Positions 46,360-57,550 of a DNA stretch of 64,000 nt are shown in pieces (the stretch's first letter is position 1; every line of letters begins with the position of its first letter). This DNA comes from Paramyrothecium sp. XJ0827. Taxonomy: Eukaryota; Ascomycota; Sordariomycetes; Hypocreales; Stachybotryaceae. The notes beneath the pieces were generated by a model that saw nothing but the letters and a program-made list of their open reading frames with translations, was not told the origin of the DNA and searched no databases. Both the position numbers and the translations under genes were made by a program. The stretch is taken from NCBI GenBank assembly GCA_020881915.1, contig JAJFPB010000001.1:2914001-2978000 (forward strand). The letters are read 5' to 3'.

Positions 46360-47297
46360 GGTAAGAAAACTATTTTTTTTCCCCTTTTGCTCCTAGCTAT
46401 CTTTGCTGGGGCAAAGGCAAGGCTGAGTTCCCTGACCTGCTCCAGCTCTCACTTCTCGCCGCCTCCCTTGGCAAGGGCGACATCATCGATCCTAAAGTAT
46501 CGAATTTTGCGATCCCGGCTCGTGGTCATGATGCGGCCGAGGACGAGTGCTCCAACCGTGGGGCATCGCCTCGCTCACGACCAAGGGGAGTTGTGAAGCT
46601 CTTATGTGTCTGATCCTAATCTTGTCCACATACCTCGAGATACAACCTGAAGCTTGAGGCTGCCCAGGCGGCAGAGCCTGCACCCACTCTCCGATGAGAC
46701 CATGGCGTCGTGCCCCGCTCTCGCCTCCCTTGCATACACAACGCCCTCGCGACTAACCTCAAAGCTGCCATGTGTTGGTGGCTTCTGCGACGACTCTCGA
46801 TTGGCTGCAACGCTTGTTCCGTAGACATCTCCATCAGTGATGCATGCTCAAAAAGTCCCCGCTTTGAGAAACACTCTACCCTCCCCATTTGGGACGTCCT
46901 GCGGATGTGATTACGATACTTTAGCTTGAGTTGAGGGGGTCAAGGGGAGGAAAGCACTGTAGTAGCTTGACTCTGCCCTTTGTCAATACAATTCGTTACC
47001 ATACTGGCCTACCTCCTTGTTCTCTTACACCCCCAGAAAGTCTTGGATTTATATGGCTCTGGTTCTCCTTTGGCAACTCTTGCGTTCCAGCTGGGATCAT
47101 CCCCTTCCTCAAAGCATACATCTATCCCACCTTTTCACGTCCCGAATTCCTTCCAACATTTCTTATCCTCTCTTGACTTGCTCTTCTCTTTCATACCGTC
47201 GGAGACCGTAAACGTTGTTCCCATTGAACGGAGCTCGACCTGGTAAGCGCCTCCGGCTGACATTCCTGGTTCTGCCTCCGGCGGGGGAACCTTTGCA
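46360..47297 (+). promoter_or_regulatory. abaA upstream region with BrlA-type and AbaA-type sites
   Basis: This 938-base spacer leads to abaA. Matches to the BrlA response element (C/A)(G/A)AGGG(G/A) occur at 46381-46387 (minus), 46464-46470 (minus), 46582-46588 (plus), 46726-46732 (minus) and 46941-46947 (plus). At equal base use about one match would be expected by chance in this length. One AbaA-type CATTCC word lies at 47261-47266. The last 300 bases are pyrimidine-rich, as in a leader. In Aspergillus, BrlA activates abaA and AbaA feeds back; the sites fit that circuit but function is not shown. Confidence 0.6.
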
Positions 47298-50054
47298 ATG
47301 TCTTCACTCTACCAACCTAGGCCGGTCCTGTCCTCCCAGAGATACTCGCCATCATTGGATTACATCGACACCAGGCGCAGCTCCATCCACGGTAGCAGGT
47401 TGCCACTACGGGATACCAACGGGAACACGCAGTCGCACAACTTCAATGGTTTGATCTCATGTTATCAGAGCCCGGTGGCTCTGTCGCCGTCGATACCGGC
47501 CAGCCTACCGGCGCCCATGGTGCCGTCGCAATCGTTTGAATGCCTCTATCGTGTTCAAACGCCGCGGCAACAGCCACGCTTCCAAAGAAGGAGTAGACAT
47601 GGTGTTAACCCACTGTACTTCTGGGGCGCCTTCCGACAATACCGCAATCGGCAAGCACACAAAGATACCCAGAAAGACAAAGGAGGCGTATGGCGACGTC
47701 CAGAGCTCGAGGATGCCTTTGTTGACTGTGAGACCAATTCTTTCCTACACCAACAGAAGCAGTGTACTGACAAAGGCCGATAGCCGTGCTACTAATGCCT
47801 CATATGGGCCGACGGAAATTCTCAATGGGTGGGAAGCTTCATGGTCGCAACATGCTCATCAGCGAATACATCTTCGTCATTTGCGTCGCTGTGTTGGGCA
47901 GCAAAGAGATTTTCCGAATCGATAACAGCAATGACAGCATCGAGCAGATGGGTCGCAAACAAGTGTCGAGTCACATGCAGGTTGTCAAGAAGTTTTTTGA
48001 AGACCTGAGGTGTTGTAAGTTTGACATGAACAGCTTCGACGAATGACAGACAACTAACTGAACGTTCAGTCCATTTCTTATTCCCAGCCGAGGAGAAGAA
48101 GGAGCCTGGGTCAACCAATTCGGATGATTACTACGATGAAGAAGAACAAGAGTCCTTCAAGTCGAACCCTGTTCTGACGGCGCTGGCTGAGGGACGAGTG
48201 CCTGACGTGAAGCCGAACTACGAATATTTCTCTCACTTACTGGCCCTTCAGTCGTCTATCCCGGTACGGCCGAAGACTTGCCAGATTTATGTATCATCAT
48301 CCGAAATTAAGATCCGTGATGATATCGCCTATGATCGCCACGACCAAGCGTTGGATCAAGCACGATTTCCGCACCTGAACAAGTACGCAAACTGCGACGA
48401 CGGACCAAACGTCCTTGGAAAGGACGTCCTGCTGCACGAGTATACTAGGTCGCTTGATAGGTCCACCTCAGCTTGCGTCAAGACGGTAACCCGCAGGTGG
48501 CAGAAGGAAGCACCAGCCATGTATGACACACTCAATCTGCCCACGCGAGACGAAGACTGTCTTTTGATGGAGATGTGTGCCACATTGGAGTTGCACGAGG
48601 ACCCCAGCTTCCCTCAAGGATCCGAGCTCAATGCATTCGTGGAAGTGGCAATATCCCAGGCAGGCTTGCAGCATCACCGCTGGAAATGCGTGACACGGTT
48701 GACTCGACCTGCCGAATTGTACAGCGACGGCTCCAAGCAAGGCGTCTATACCAACGAGACAATCATCCATCGAGGCGGTTGCAGCGACTCGAAAGCGCAA
48801 TGCGAGTGCCATATCCCGCCGCGACAGGACCTCAACGTGCCTTTCCCAGCCGTGGAGTGGGCGAGTATCCTCGGCATAGCAGCCGAGTACCCCGACATCG
48901 AGCACCAGCGGAAGAAGGATAAGCGGCACAAGTATGCTGACGGCGATCGGAAAAAGCAAGACCTGGAGCGGTCAGGCAGCAAGCGCAAGCGATCGGAAGA
49001 CGAGGGCGACGCCGCGACGTGGGCTCGTCGAGAACTGACAGGAAGTGACCTGATCTGCAGGGTGGCCATGTATCAAGAGCTTTGGTCATGCCCTCCCGAT
49101 TCAACGCAATGGACGCGCCAGGCAATCATATTCTGGCGCTTCAACACAACAAACCAATGGTACAAGTATACGCCAGTTTTCAAACCGGCTGGGACCTCGT
49201 GGCGGTGGCTGACGATCAACGACCCGATGTCGCGGTACCATCAGCAAAAGGCTTTGGTGTATCCCTCGACTAGCGTGTCGCGGGATGCTATTATGTCGCC
49301 GACACCGACCGTAGGGCAGCACATTACGGCGGCGATGAATGAGACATTCAGCTCGGCGTGGGACAATAGCGTGACTATACCGCAGGTGGCAACGGTGCCT
49401 GCAGCTAACAGCACTATGAGCTTGTTCGATTCGTATTCGAACGGGCTTGCGACGCCGCCGCCAACAGCGTCATTGCACGGATCGTACTCGAGCGGCAGCT
49501 TTGACCCCAATATGGCCTCAACGGCGGCAGGGGTGGGCTTCTTGCCAACAAACTGCGGAGGAGCAACCAACGAAGGACAGTCGACGGCAATGGGCGGTCC
49601 CAACCAGAGTTACTTTGACGGACAGACCAGTTTCGCTGATGTCAAGCCCATCCAAGCACCAGTCAACCCTTACATCGCGACCACGTCATCCCTCGACTTG
49701 TCCAGCACGCTGGGGTATGATAATTCGGAATGTGACAACAGCCTTCAAAGCTGGGACATGTCGGCGCTAGATAACTGGGCGGGAGCAACAGCATCGGCGA
49801 GCGGAGGTGCTGGCACTGAATGGGTCCCGCCGACAGTCAAGGTGGAAACTAGCGCAGGGAGCGACCCGGGGACGGGTGGCCACAACGACCAGACGGGCAT
49901 GTGGGCGCAAGTGCAGTGGGCGCAGATCACGGCGGCGGCAGGGAACAGTACCGGAGGAGGCAGCCAGGAGCGCGATGGGAGCCCCAGGCCGATGAAGAGG
50001 CGCAGGACGACAGCCGGAATAGAGAGCCACGTGCCGGTCACGGCTGGATGGTAA
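47298..50054 (+). CDS. abaA: Conidiation transcription factor AbaA (TEA/ATTS domain)
   Basis: Three exons: 47298-47727, 47784-48014 and 48070-50054, giving 881 residues. The TEA/ATTS DNA-binding domain spans roughly residues 128-212 and is assembled across two introns: DKGGVWRRPELEDAFVD, then SVLLMPHMGRRKFSMGGKLH, GRNMLISEY and the recognition helix RKQVSSHMQVVKKFF. Downstream are the conserved AbaA regions, including YEYFSHLLALQSSIPVRP and a middle domain with QAIIFWRFNTTNQWYKYTP. A basic patch KRKRSEDEGD lies between them. The C-terminal third is Ser/Thr/Gly-rich and ends with a basic MKRRRTTAG. AbaA acts after BrlA in the conidiation cascade and controls phialide differentiation and spore formation. 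The spacing of the TEA segment between ISEY and RKQVSSH is longer and more divergent than in Aspergillus. Confidence 0.9.
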
Positions 50055-53000
50055 AGGCGAATGGTCTTTTCAGGTGACGGGACGGGACGGGATAGACTGG
50101 AGTTGGAGGCAACATCTCCTTTTGCAGAAAAGACGCCCAGGGAGAGCCGGACGGGCAGGACAATGGAGTTTTGGATTGGGATGAACTGGATTGGATTGGC
50201 GTTGGACCCAAGGAGGCCTCGGTGCTGGCTACATAATACCATAGTGATTGAATGACAGCTTAGATGTACGACGAAGTTCTGACCCAATTCGTGCCTTGGA
50301 CTGACGTGATCATGGCAGCGGATTGATTTCCTCCAGTGCCTGTTTGCAACACGACAATAGTGAAGTGACGACTTGGCGTCGTCGCAGTATGCTGGTTTCA
50401 AGGCAGTAAGAGCGGTCTCGAAACCATGCTCGAGCTTCTCGGCGGAAAAAAGTGAGCACGAACGGACCCGTGGACCAGGATAACGAGAAACAGGCGAGAC
50501 CAGGAGGTAAGTCCGGGGAGGAGAAAAGGGCTCGCGCCCTATCGAATGATTCAGTCTGAACCACGCAAGAGCATACAATAGCACGATAAGCTCCAAGGCA
50601 ACAAGACAAAGCAAAGTATTTCGAAACACTTCAGTGGGGGCAAACATGGTTGGGTGGGGGGAAGGGCGAGCCTCCATGGGTGAAACACATCTTCAAGACT
50701 GATTCCTGGGAGGAGTATTGGACGGGCGACGTGTAAAGTTGTTGGGCAAGCAACGAGAGGAGCAGAGCAATGGAATTCGAGCCTGGTGAATTCGCACGAT
50801 CTGAAACAATTGACGCGGGGGATCGGATAATGTGCATAGTTTCGAGTGGGAGAGCTGGTTGGGCTCTTGTTTGAGAGAGGGGACGAGTGGGATGTTTTGA
50901 AACGGAGAGCCGTTAGGAATAAACGACCAGGTTTGTCTGGACAGGCACAAGTCGACGTGGCTGCCCTGTGCTTTGCTTCCGGTCCAAAGCCAAGATCCGC
51001 AAATTATTTGCTCATATCATGCGGTTGACAGGACGAAGGCGGATGGGACGGAGAGCTCTTGTGTAGGGTCGGTGGGAGAGGGATCGTCGGCGCTGTAACG
51101 AACGGGATGATTCGCCGGCCTGTGGCCTCAAGAGACGAAGAGAACGGTTGGGGCACGACATTAACTATAGAGAAGAGGCAAATGCGGAGGTTTCTCGTGC
51201 GTCGTGGACAGGAATAGACAGACATTCCGCGCAGGCGAGAAACCGAACCAGCCATAACCTAGGGACGCGAAGGCTTCTCGTTCTCACGTCTGTCTGGCCG
51301 TGGCGCCATCCTAGCAGGGTATTTCGGGAAACATGGAGGGAAAACGGGCAGCAGAAAAGAGCTTGAGCGCATGGAAGCAGCCAATCACAAGGCCAAACCG
51401 CCCTTTTCTTGGACAGACCAAAGAGTTTGGCAAAGGCTAGGGTAAGGTAGTGAATGCATCTTGAATTGATTCCCTTTTTTTTTTCCCTTCCCCTTGGTGG
51501 TGCGACGCACCTGGTACGTACCTCGCGACTTGTGAGACACGCAGAACCGCACCATGACCAACCGTCACACATTTCGATAGGGCCAGCGTCTTCTTGGTTC
51601 TGGTGTTACGGCGGGTTTAAATGAGTCGTGTTTCGTTTCCCGCCGCGACGGGGAAGGAACATATTGGAAGCATTTGCCGCGCGGGCGCTTATAGGACGGA
51701 TGGACTGCCCTTTTGGTAGAGTGCGGAGTGTAGAGTGCAGGGAGGATGGTGGATCGTGAAAGGTTAACGTGAACAGCGTCTAGAACCTGGTGATGATTAT
51801 TGTGTATTTTATTTCTTTGATCGCAACAATGTGAACCGGAGATCACTCGGTCTTTTCCAATGTGCCTGTAAAATTTCTTGAACAATTTGGCATTATTGTT
51901 CCTTTATTTCTCCCATTCTTCCTTTGAGCGTTGAATGAACACGAAAGCACATTGTTTTCTGTTCATCCTTGTGTGCGGGTCCGGACAAGCGCATCTCCTG
52001 TCCAATCAATTTACACGAATGCACCCGCTCGTAAACCAAGCGCTTTAATTTCCAGGCGCCCCGTTCGCCAGACTTCTCTTCCTGCCATTCGGCCATGGAA
52101 TGCAAAGCAAGAGAAAAATAGGGAAAAAAAAGAAGAGCTGCGCCACGGCCGCGGCCACGATGGCGCGCAGGGGGGTAAACACGTACTAGTCGTCGTCCTC
52201 CGCTCATCGACGTCGCGTGCGCCCTTGTCGTTGTCGTTGTCGTGCAAGAAACTCGTAGGTGAGAAAGTAAAGTCGAGGGCCAAGCGCCGAGAACCAGTCA
52301 GTTTTGCGCATTGCGGTGCGCTTGCGACGGGTGTGAGGGAAGGGGGGGGCGTGCGCTCACGGGGGTTTTCCTGTATTCCAGCGGGTCCGCGCTTGGGTGC
52401 AAAAGGTGGATGCGAGAAAGTGTTTGGGGACGGGGATGTGTTCGCAAATCCCACGGGAGCCGTCTCCCGCGATCGACGCCTTTTCTCGTCGTCTTCGATG
52501 GGTGATCCCTGCAACGACTCTCTTGCGCATTGCGGCCACCGGATTAGTCTTGTTTCTTGTAGAACCCGAGGTGTTCATCCATTGCTCGCGTGATAGGAGA
52601 GGGAGGTCCGTCCATTAAAATGCAAGTAGACCAAAGTATATCGAATATGCACAGGACGGTACTAGTAGGTACCTAAAGCACACAGGCAAATGCATTTTGG
52701 ACTTTGCGCTTGCATAAGAAAACACACACAAACACACCATCTGGCGCAGACGAGGGCACGTACTTGTCGACGAGTGCCGCCAAGTGCCGATTCAGGTTGG
52801 CCCTCTAGTAGGCAATATTAACTGTCATACCTTTACTTCAAGGGGGTCGGTGCGGACGGGGACAAGGGGGAGTGCAAGAGACCCGCCGGCTTCACCTAAC
52901 CGCGCAGCGATTCAAGCTTTTGCGCACCACTCGCTTCGAAGGGCCCGGGTCTCTCTTTTTTTCCCGATTGCCTGGGTCCATGGCCGTTGATAGGCTTGCG

Positions 53001-54406
53001 TCCGCCGGTTCTGCTGCAGGTACCTTGCACTACATTCATGCGCTTGCCGAGTGCGTGGGTCCATTGGCCCCCCCCCCCCTTGCCTTGTGTCCAAGTCCAA
53101 TGCCTGCGTCCCAATCAAGTCCCATTGTCCAACGTCAAACAATGCCATTCTCTGCCTGGCCAGACCGTGACCGACTGCCATCGATAGGGCAGACGCAAAC
53201 ACGGGGATTATGGGTCGGTCCCCAGGGAACCACTCCGTCGAAACACCCTCTGCACAGGATCTCGAGGTGCTGCCAGGGTCACATTGGACCATGTTGAATC
53301 TCGCGGCGCCTGTGCCCTGCCCTTGCTTCTCTCCCCGTCCCACCCCGTCCCAGCGCCTGTCCCGGCCGTCTGGGCGGCCTTGACGATGCCGCCCGTCGAC
53401 AGGTCGCCGTTGCTTGACGCCTCCCGCCGTTTAGGCGCATCGAGGCAGCGCATACGTTGCCGTTGCCGCACATGATGCATGGAGGCAGAGCTTGTTTGCG
53501 GCCCTGGTCTCGACACTTTGCTATATGTATATGTATGCGCATGTGTATGTGCATTGTGGGCATCCCTTTAGCTTCATCAATCAAACCCTCCCACCCCTTC
53601 TTCCGACCTGTCTCTGTCTCGTCTGACCTTTTCTCTCTCACCTTTTGTCCATATTCGCACTTGTTCAGCGTTTCGCGCCAAAACGTGTTTCCCCCAAGCC
53701 AAGCAGGAGCCAAGTTGTGCCCCCTTTGCTCGCCCGTTCATCCCCACCCAATGAATTGTCCGGCACTCTTAATATGAGAAGCATCTAGCCCGTTATTCTG
53801 GCCATCTTCACCACTCACCCAACAACTTCCTCTCTCTTCGCTTCTTGGAATCCAGCTGCGCTGGCTAGGGTTGAGGACGCTGGACGTCATCGCCCTATTA
53901 TCTTCTCTTTTTTCTTCCTTTTCTTTTCTTTACTTCTTTGGATACCTTTTTCAGAAGGCTCACTCTCTTCTTCATTCTATCCATTATTCCTCTGTTCAAA
54001 GGGGTGTTCGTAGCCCAAACAAGGAATACCTCAAAGTCCGGCTGCGCACATTGGTGTAACTGTTTGCCAGCTGTTCACCATTGTTCGGCGTGTTCGCTTT
54101 GCCCATTGTCACTTGTTCAATGCTGCGAATCACAACAACGTCCTATTCACTTACATAAATCCCGATCCACCAGCTGTCCCGCGGCTGCTCGCATTCCTCT
54201 CCCTCCTTCTCTCCCCCAAACAACACGCAAAACAACAAGACACGCCCGTATCCTCACGGTACCACTCATTTACTCTACTTGTTTTCTCTTCGAGAGAGAT
54301 TACGACGACACTCTTTACCTCGTTCTTGATATACTACAAACTTATCTCTACGTGGGAGCCTTCTTCTGTTCATCCATCCTCGCATCCACAACGCCACTCT
54401 TTGACA
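50055..54406. other. 4.3-kb gene-poor region and long leader
   Basis: The left part is the abaA 3' region; the right part, from about 53560 to 54406, is strongly pyrimidine-rich and looks like the promoter and leader of the secreted-protein gene. Open frames such as 51931-52593 and its overlapping opposite-strand frame 52011-52514 are compositional accidents in GC-rich DNA. A TAGGTACCTA word sits at 52665-52674 and a TATGTATATGTATG run near 53523-53538. Confidence 0.45.
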
Positions 54407-55765
54407 ATGAAGGAGCTCGCCTTGCTTCCCGGCATGCGCAAGATCGCTGCCATCATCGCGCTCGCCAACTCCGTCGCCGCTCATTCTTGGATCGAGTCGG
54501 CCTCCAAGGTGGCCCGCAACGGCACCCTCGTTGGAGAGGTTGGCTTTGCGCGTGGATACGTGCCGCGCACCTCCACCAACCCTGCCTACTCCGACACCAT
54601 TCCTACCTACTTGCTGCCTGCCCACGGCCAAAGCGCCTATTCCGGCGATGAAATCATCAACAAGTTCAAGTTTGAGGCAAACCCCCAGTTCCCCATGCTC
54701 GAAGCCGGCTCTGGAGACCACATTGCGCTCAGGTATCTCGAGAATGGACACACCACGCTCCCTGAGAACCAACCAAACAAGCCCCGTAACCGTGGAACAG
54801 TTTTCCTGTACGGCACGACCCGCCCCAAGGATGAAGAAAAGCTGTTCGACGTTCACCTTCGTTGGAACCGAGACGGTACCGGAGGCGATGGTCGCGGTAT
54901 CCTGCTGGCCACTCGCAACTACGACGATGGCCAGTGCTTCCAGCCCAACGGGGGTAGCCTGAGCTCACAGCGGGCCTCTGAGTTCGCCGATGAAGGTGCG
55001 AAGCATGAGCAGGAACTTGCCTGCCAGACCGATGTCAAGCTACCTGACAACCTTGAGCCCGGCTCCATCTACACCATTTACTGGTACTGGGACTGGCCGG
55101 ATCTCAACCCGGAGCGCATCGACATTGAGGCTACCAAGAACGGCATCTTCCCCTGGGCCGGAACCTTCATGCGGGGCGAGAAGGATCCCAACGGCTTCAC
55201 TGCCGATGCCATTGCCAGGAACGAGAGCTACGCCAGTGTTATTGACATCAAAATCACGGAACAACCGCAGGCTTTCGCCGCCAAAGACGCACCGGATTCA
55301 TCTGCCCTCGCCTACATCGACGACCAGAGCATCTACTCCAAGGCCATCGAGGAGCAGATGCGTAACAACTACCTGGTTGACGTTGACGGCGGCGCTGGAA
55401 ACGCACCTCCTGCCACTCCGACGAATGCACCACCTGCTTCTACCAACGTACCACCACCTGCTGTCACCACTACTCCCGGAGCCGGCGCGACTGTGACGGT
55501 TACTCAGACAGTTGCCCCTACCACTCTGGTCACCACCGTCTACAAGACTGTGCCAGCGTCGCCGCTCATCACGTCCTCGCCTACGCAGCCTCCAGCGGTA
55601 TCCACCGTCATGGTGACCATCACCAGCCACGTCCCCGCCGCCCCGAGCCCAGATAATGGGCTGGGAGAGCCTCCAGTGCCGACAAGCGCGTCGCCTCAGG
55701 ATGGCCGACCGGCGGTGTCGCCCTTCATGCGGCTCAAGCGAGCAAACTGGGGTTTTGGCCAGTGA
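54407..55765 (+). CDS. Secreted protein with predicted N-terminal histidine (DUF7492-like)
   Basis: Single exon of 452 residues. Residues 1-25 form a signal peptide ending SVAA, so the mature chain should start with His26 (HSWIES); using the in-frame Met10 gives the same mature end. The globular part (26 to about 330) contains GFARGYVPRTSTNPAYSDTI, RYLENGHTTLPENQP (with His115), RGTVFLYGTTRP, FDVHLRWNRDGTGGDGRG and TIYWYWDWPDLNPER. I recognise this as a fungal secreted family seen with names such as DUF7492. A Pro/Thr/Val-rich linker (about 340-430) follows, without a clear GPI site; the end is MRLKRANWGFGQ. The N-terminal His after signal cleavage and a second conserved His recall the copper His-brace of lytic polysaccharide monooxygenases, but this is inference only. 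Expected location: cell wall or medium. The gene is preceded by a long pyrimidine-rich leader. Confidence 0.88.
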   Translation: MKELALLPGMRKIAAIIALANSVAAHSWIESASKVARNGTLVGEVGFARGYVPRTSTNPAYSDTIPTYLLPAHGQSAYSGDEIINKFKFEANPQFPMLEAGSGDHIALRYLENGHTTLPENQPNKPRNRGTVFLYGTTRPKDEEKLFDVHLRWNRDGTGGDGRGILLATRNYDDGQCFQPNGGSLSSQRASEFADEGAKHEQELACQTDVKLPDNLEPGSIYTIYWYWDWPDLNPERIDIEATKNGIFPWAGTFMRGEKDPNGFTADAIARNESYASVIDIKITEQPQAFAAKDAPDSSALAYIDDQSIYSKAIEEQMRNNYLVDVDGGAGNAPPATPTNAPPASTNVPPPAVTTTPGAGATVTVTQTVAPTTLVTTVYKTVPASPLITSSPTQPPAVSTVMVTITSHVPAAPSPDNGLGEPPVPTSASPQDGRPAVSPFMRLKRANWGFGQ

Positions 55766-56474
55766 ACAGAGCCAGAACAACCAAAGGAACCAGGAGAGCC
55801 AGCCCGCCTGGCGCGCGCTCACTCATACTTCTTCCTCAGTACATATTATCATTTGGCATTTTATTTTTGGAATCTCGGCGTATGGAGTCATCTGTGTCTG
55901 TGATCATCCCAAGCCTTGACCGACACCTGGAAGATGGTCTCAGACTTCCCAGGTGTGAGTGTCTTGGCCGAGGAAACAGGATAAATAAAACGGAAATGGC
56001 AAAGGGAACGGATTGGTGAAGGAAGGGGCATCTCCGGGGCGTTGAATACGAGTAAGATACCATTTGAATTCACTTTTTGAACTTTTTGGGGGGAGGAGAG
56101 GGACCATAGCTGTCCTTGCTTCTCTCTGCTATCTCAGTCTTTCTACCACTCCAAATGGTAGAGACAAGACAGGGCAGATAGGTAGATAGAGCTTGAATCA
56201 CTTGCATCTCTGAGCTAGACTTTGGCAATCCAAGTAGAACAAAGTTTGACTTGTCCCGTAAAACAGCTTGCATGATTTTGTGAACACCTTTATTTTGATA
56301 CTTGCGTCTGCATGTCTTCCAAGTGCCACCTCGATGAGAACACGAATGACGTGTCAATCATTGCCCACAAGAAGGAGTACGACGTGTGCCCTTCTGCGGC
56401 GTAGGATCACGGCACAAGACGTGTCTCGACGCGGCCTCCCAACCGCTGACCGCCTTTTATCTCCCTACGATCTC
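55766..56474. other. Convergent 3' spacer
   Basis: Tail-to-tail spacer between the secreted-protein gene and cyclophilin H. It should hold both 3' untranslated regions. No gene is visible. Confidence 0.5.
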
Positions 56475-57550
56475 TCACATCTCTCCGCACTGCGCAATGA
56501 CTACGTCAAGGTTCGGCACGTCCTTGCCGCGGTAGCCCGTCTTGGTGGCCTCCATCTTGCTGACGACGTCCATGCCGTCGTGGACCTTGCCGAAGACGAC
56601 ATGCTTGCCGTCGAGGAACGGCGTGGGAACCGTGGTGATGAAGAACTGCGAGCCGTTCGTGTTGGGACCTGCGTTCTGGTTGGCGGTCACGGCGGGTTAG
56701 CACTGGCATGAGGAGAGCACGGCGTGCATGTCTCGACTTTGGGGGTGAAGAAGAACGTACAGCCATGGAGAGGAGGCCGGGTTGGTCGTGCTTCAAGGTG
56801 AAGTTTTCGTCCTCGAAGGACTTGAAGCCCCAGATGCAGGTGGAGCCGGAGCCATCGCCGTTGAGGAAGTCTCCTCCTTGACACATGAACTTGGGAATCT
56901 ATGGCGTGTTAGACAAAGTGTCTCTGCCTCGTGTGGTTTCTTTCCTCCTCCAGCTTCCATCTTGAAGAACCATGATTGCTGCTGGCCACATGTAGAACGA
57001 GGGAAAGAAAGGAAATAACTGACTATGCGGTGGAACTTGGAGCCCTTGTAGCCTTGAGGTCTGCCTGCAGCGTTCTTGGACTCGCCGGTGCAGAACTGAC
57101 GGAAGTTCTCGGCAGTCTTGGGGACGACATCCTTGAAGAGCTCAAAGGTGATCCGGCCCAGGGGCTCGCCTGTGATTTGAGAGTAGGTTAGAAAGGTGAC
57201 GATGTACTTGAGCGAACTGCCTGAGTTGGGCTGGGGATGGCTTCGCAGCCACAGTTCACTGCCCAAAGGCAATACCAAAACTCCAGGCTAGCTTACCTCC
57301 CAGTGTGATGTCGAAGAAGACCCTGAATAATGGCCATGTCAGCTACCAATTCCAGCAGGGCCATGCATGGCAAGCCGTGTAAGCGGACCGAGTCTCGGCG
57401 AATCACCTCCGCCCCGAGCTCTCTGGAGGGTGAAGGGCTGCACGAGGGCGGATGTGTGGGGCGTCGGGGAAGGGGAAAGGCAGCAAGGTTGGGCGGACAC
57501 GGTTCAACTTACAGCGGGTTGCCGGACTCCGGAAGCTGAGTGGGCGGCAT
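56475..57550 (-). CDS. Peptidyl-prolyl cis-trans isomerase H (cyclophilin H)
   Basis: Five exons: 57550-57513, 57322-57297, 57169-57024, 56898-56761 and 56675-56475, giving 182 residues. Cyclophilin landmarks are all present: [45 protein letters not shown] (67-80), [18 protein letters not shown] and [12 protein letters not shown]. The short N terminus [12 protein letters not shown] and the insert [20 protein letters not shown] are typical of the CypH (PPIH/USA-CyP) group. CypH associates with the U4/U6.U5 tri-snRNP through the PRP4/PRP18 proteins in the nucleus. The catalytic Arg (FHR) and the hydrophobic pocket residues (QFFI, GKHVVFG) are intact, so isomerase activity is expected. Exon 2 is only 26 bases. 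Confidence 0.94.

Noticed and set aside
49745..50677. 310-codon minus-strand frame overlapping the end of abaA
   Set aside because: It lies antisense to the abaA coding end and its leader-like hydrophobic start has no family match; the GC-rich abaA tail explains the lack of stops.
51931..52593. 220-codon plus-strand frame with an opposite-strand partner
   Set aside because: Both strands are open over the same GC-rich interval, a sign of composition rather than coding.
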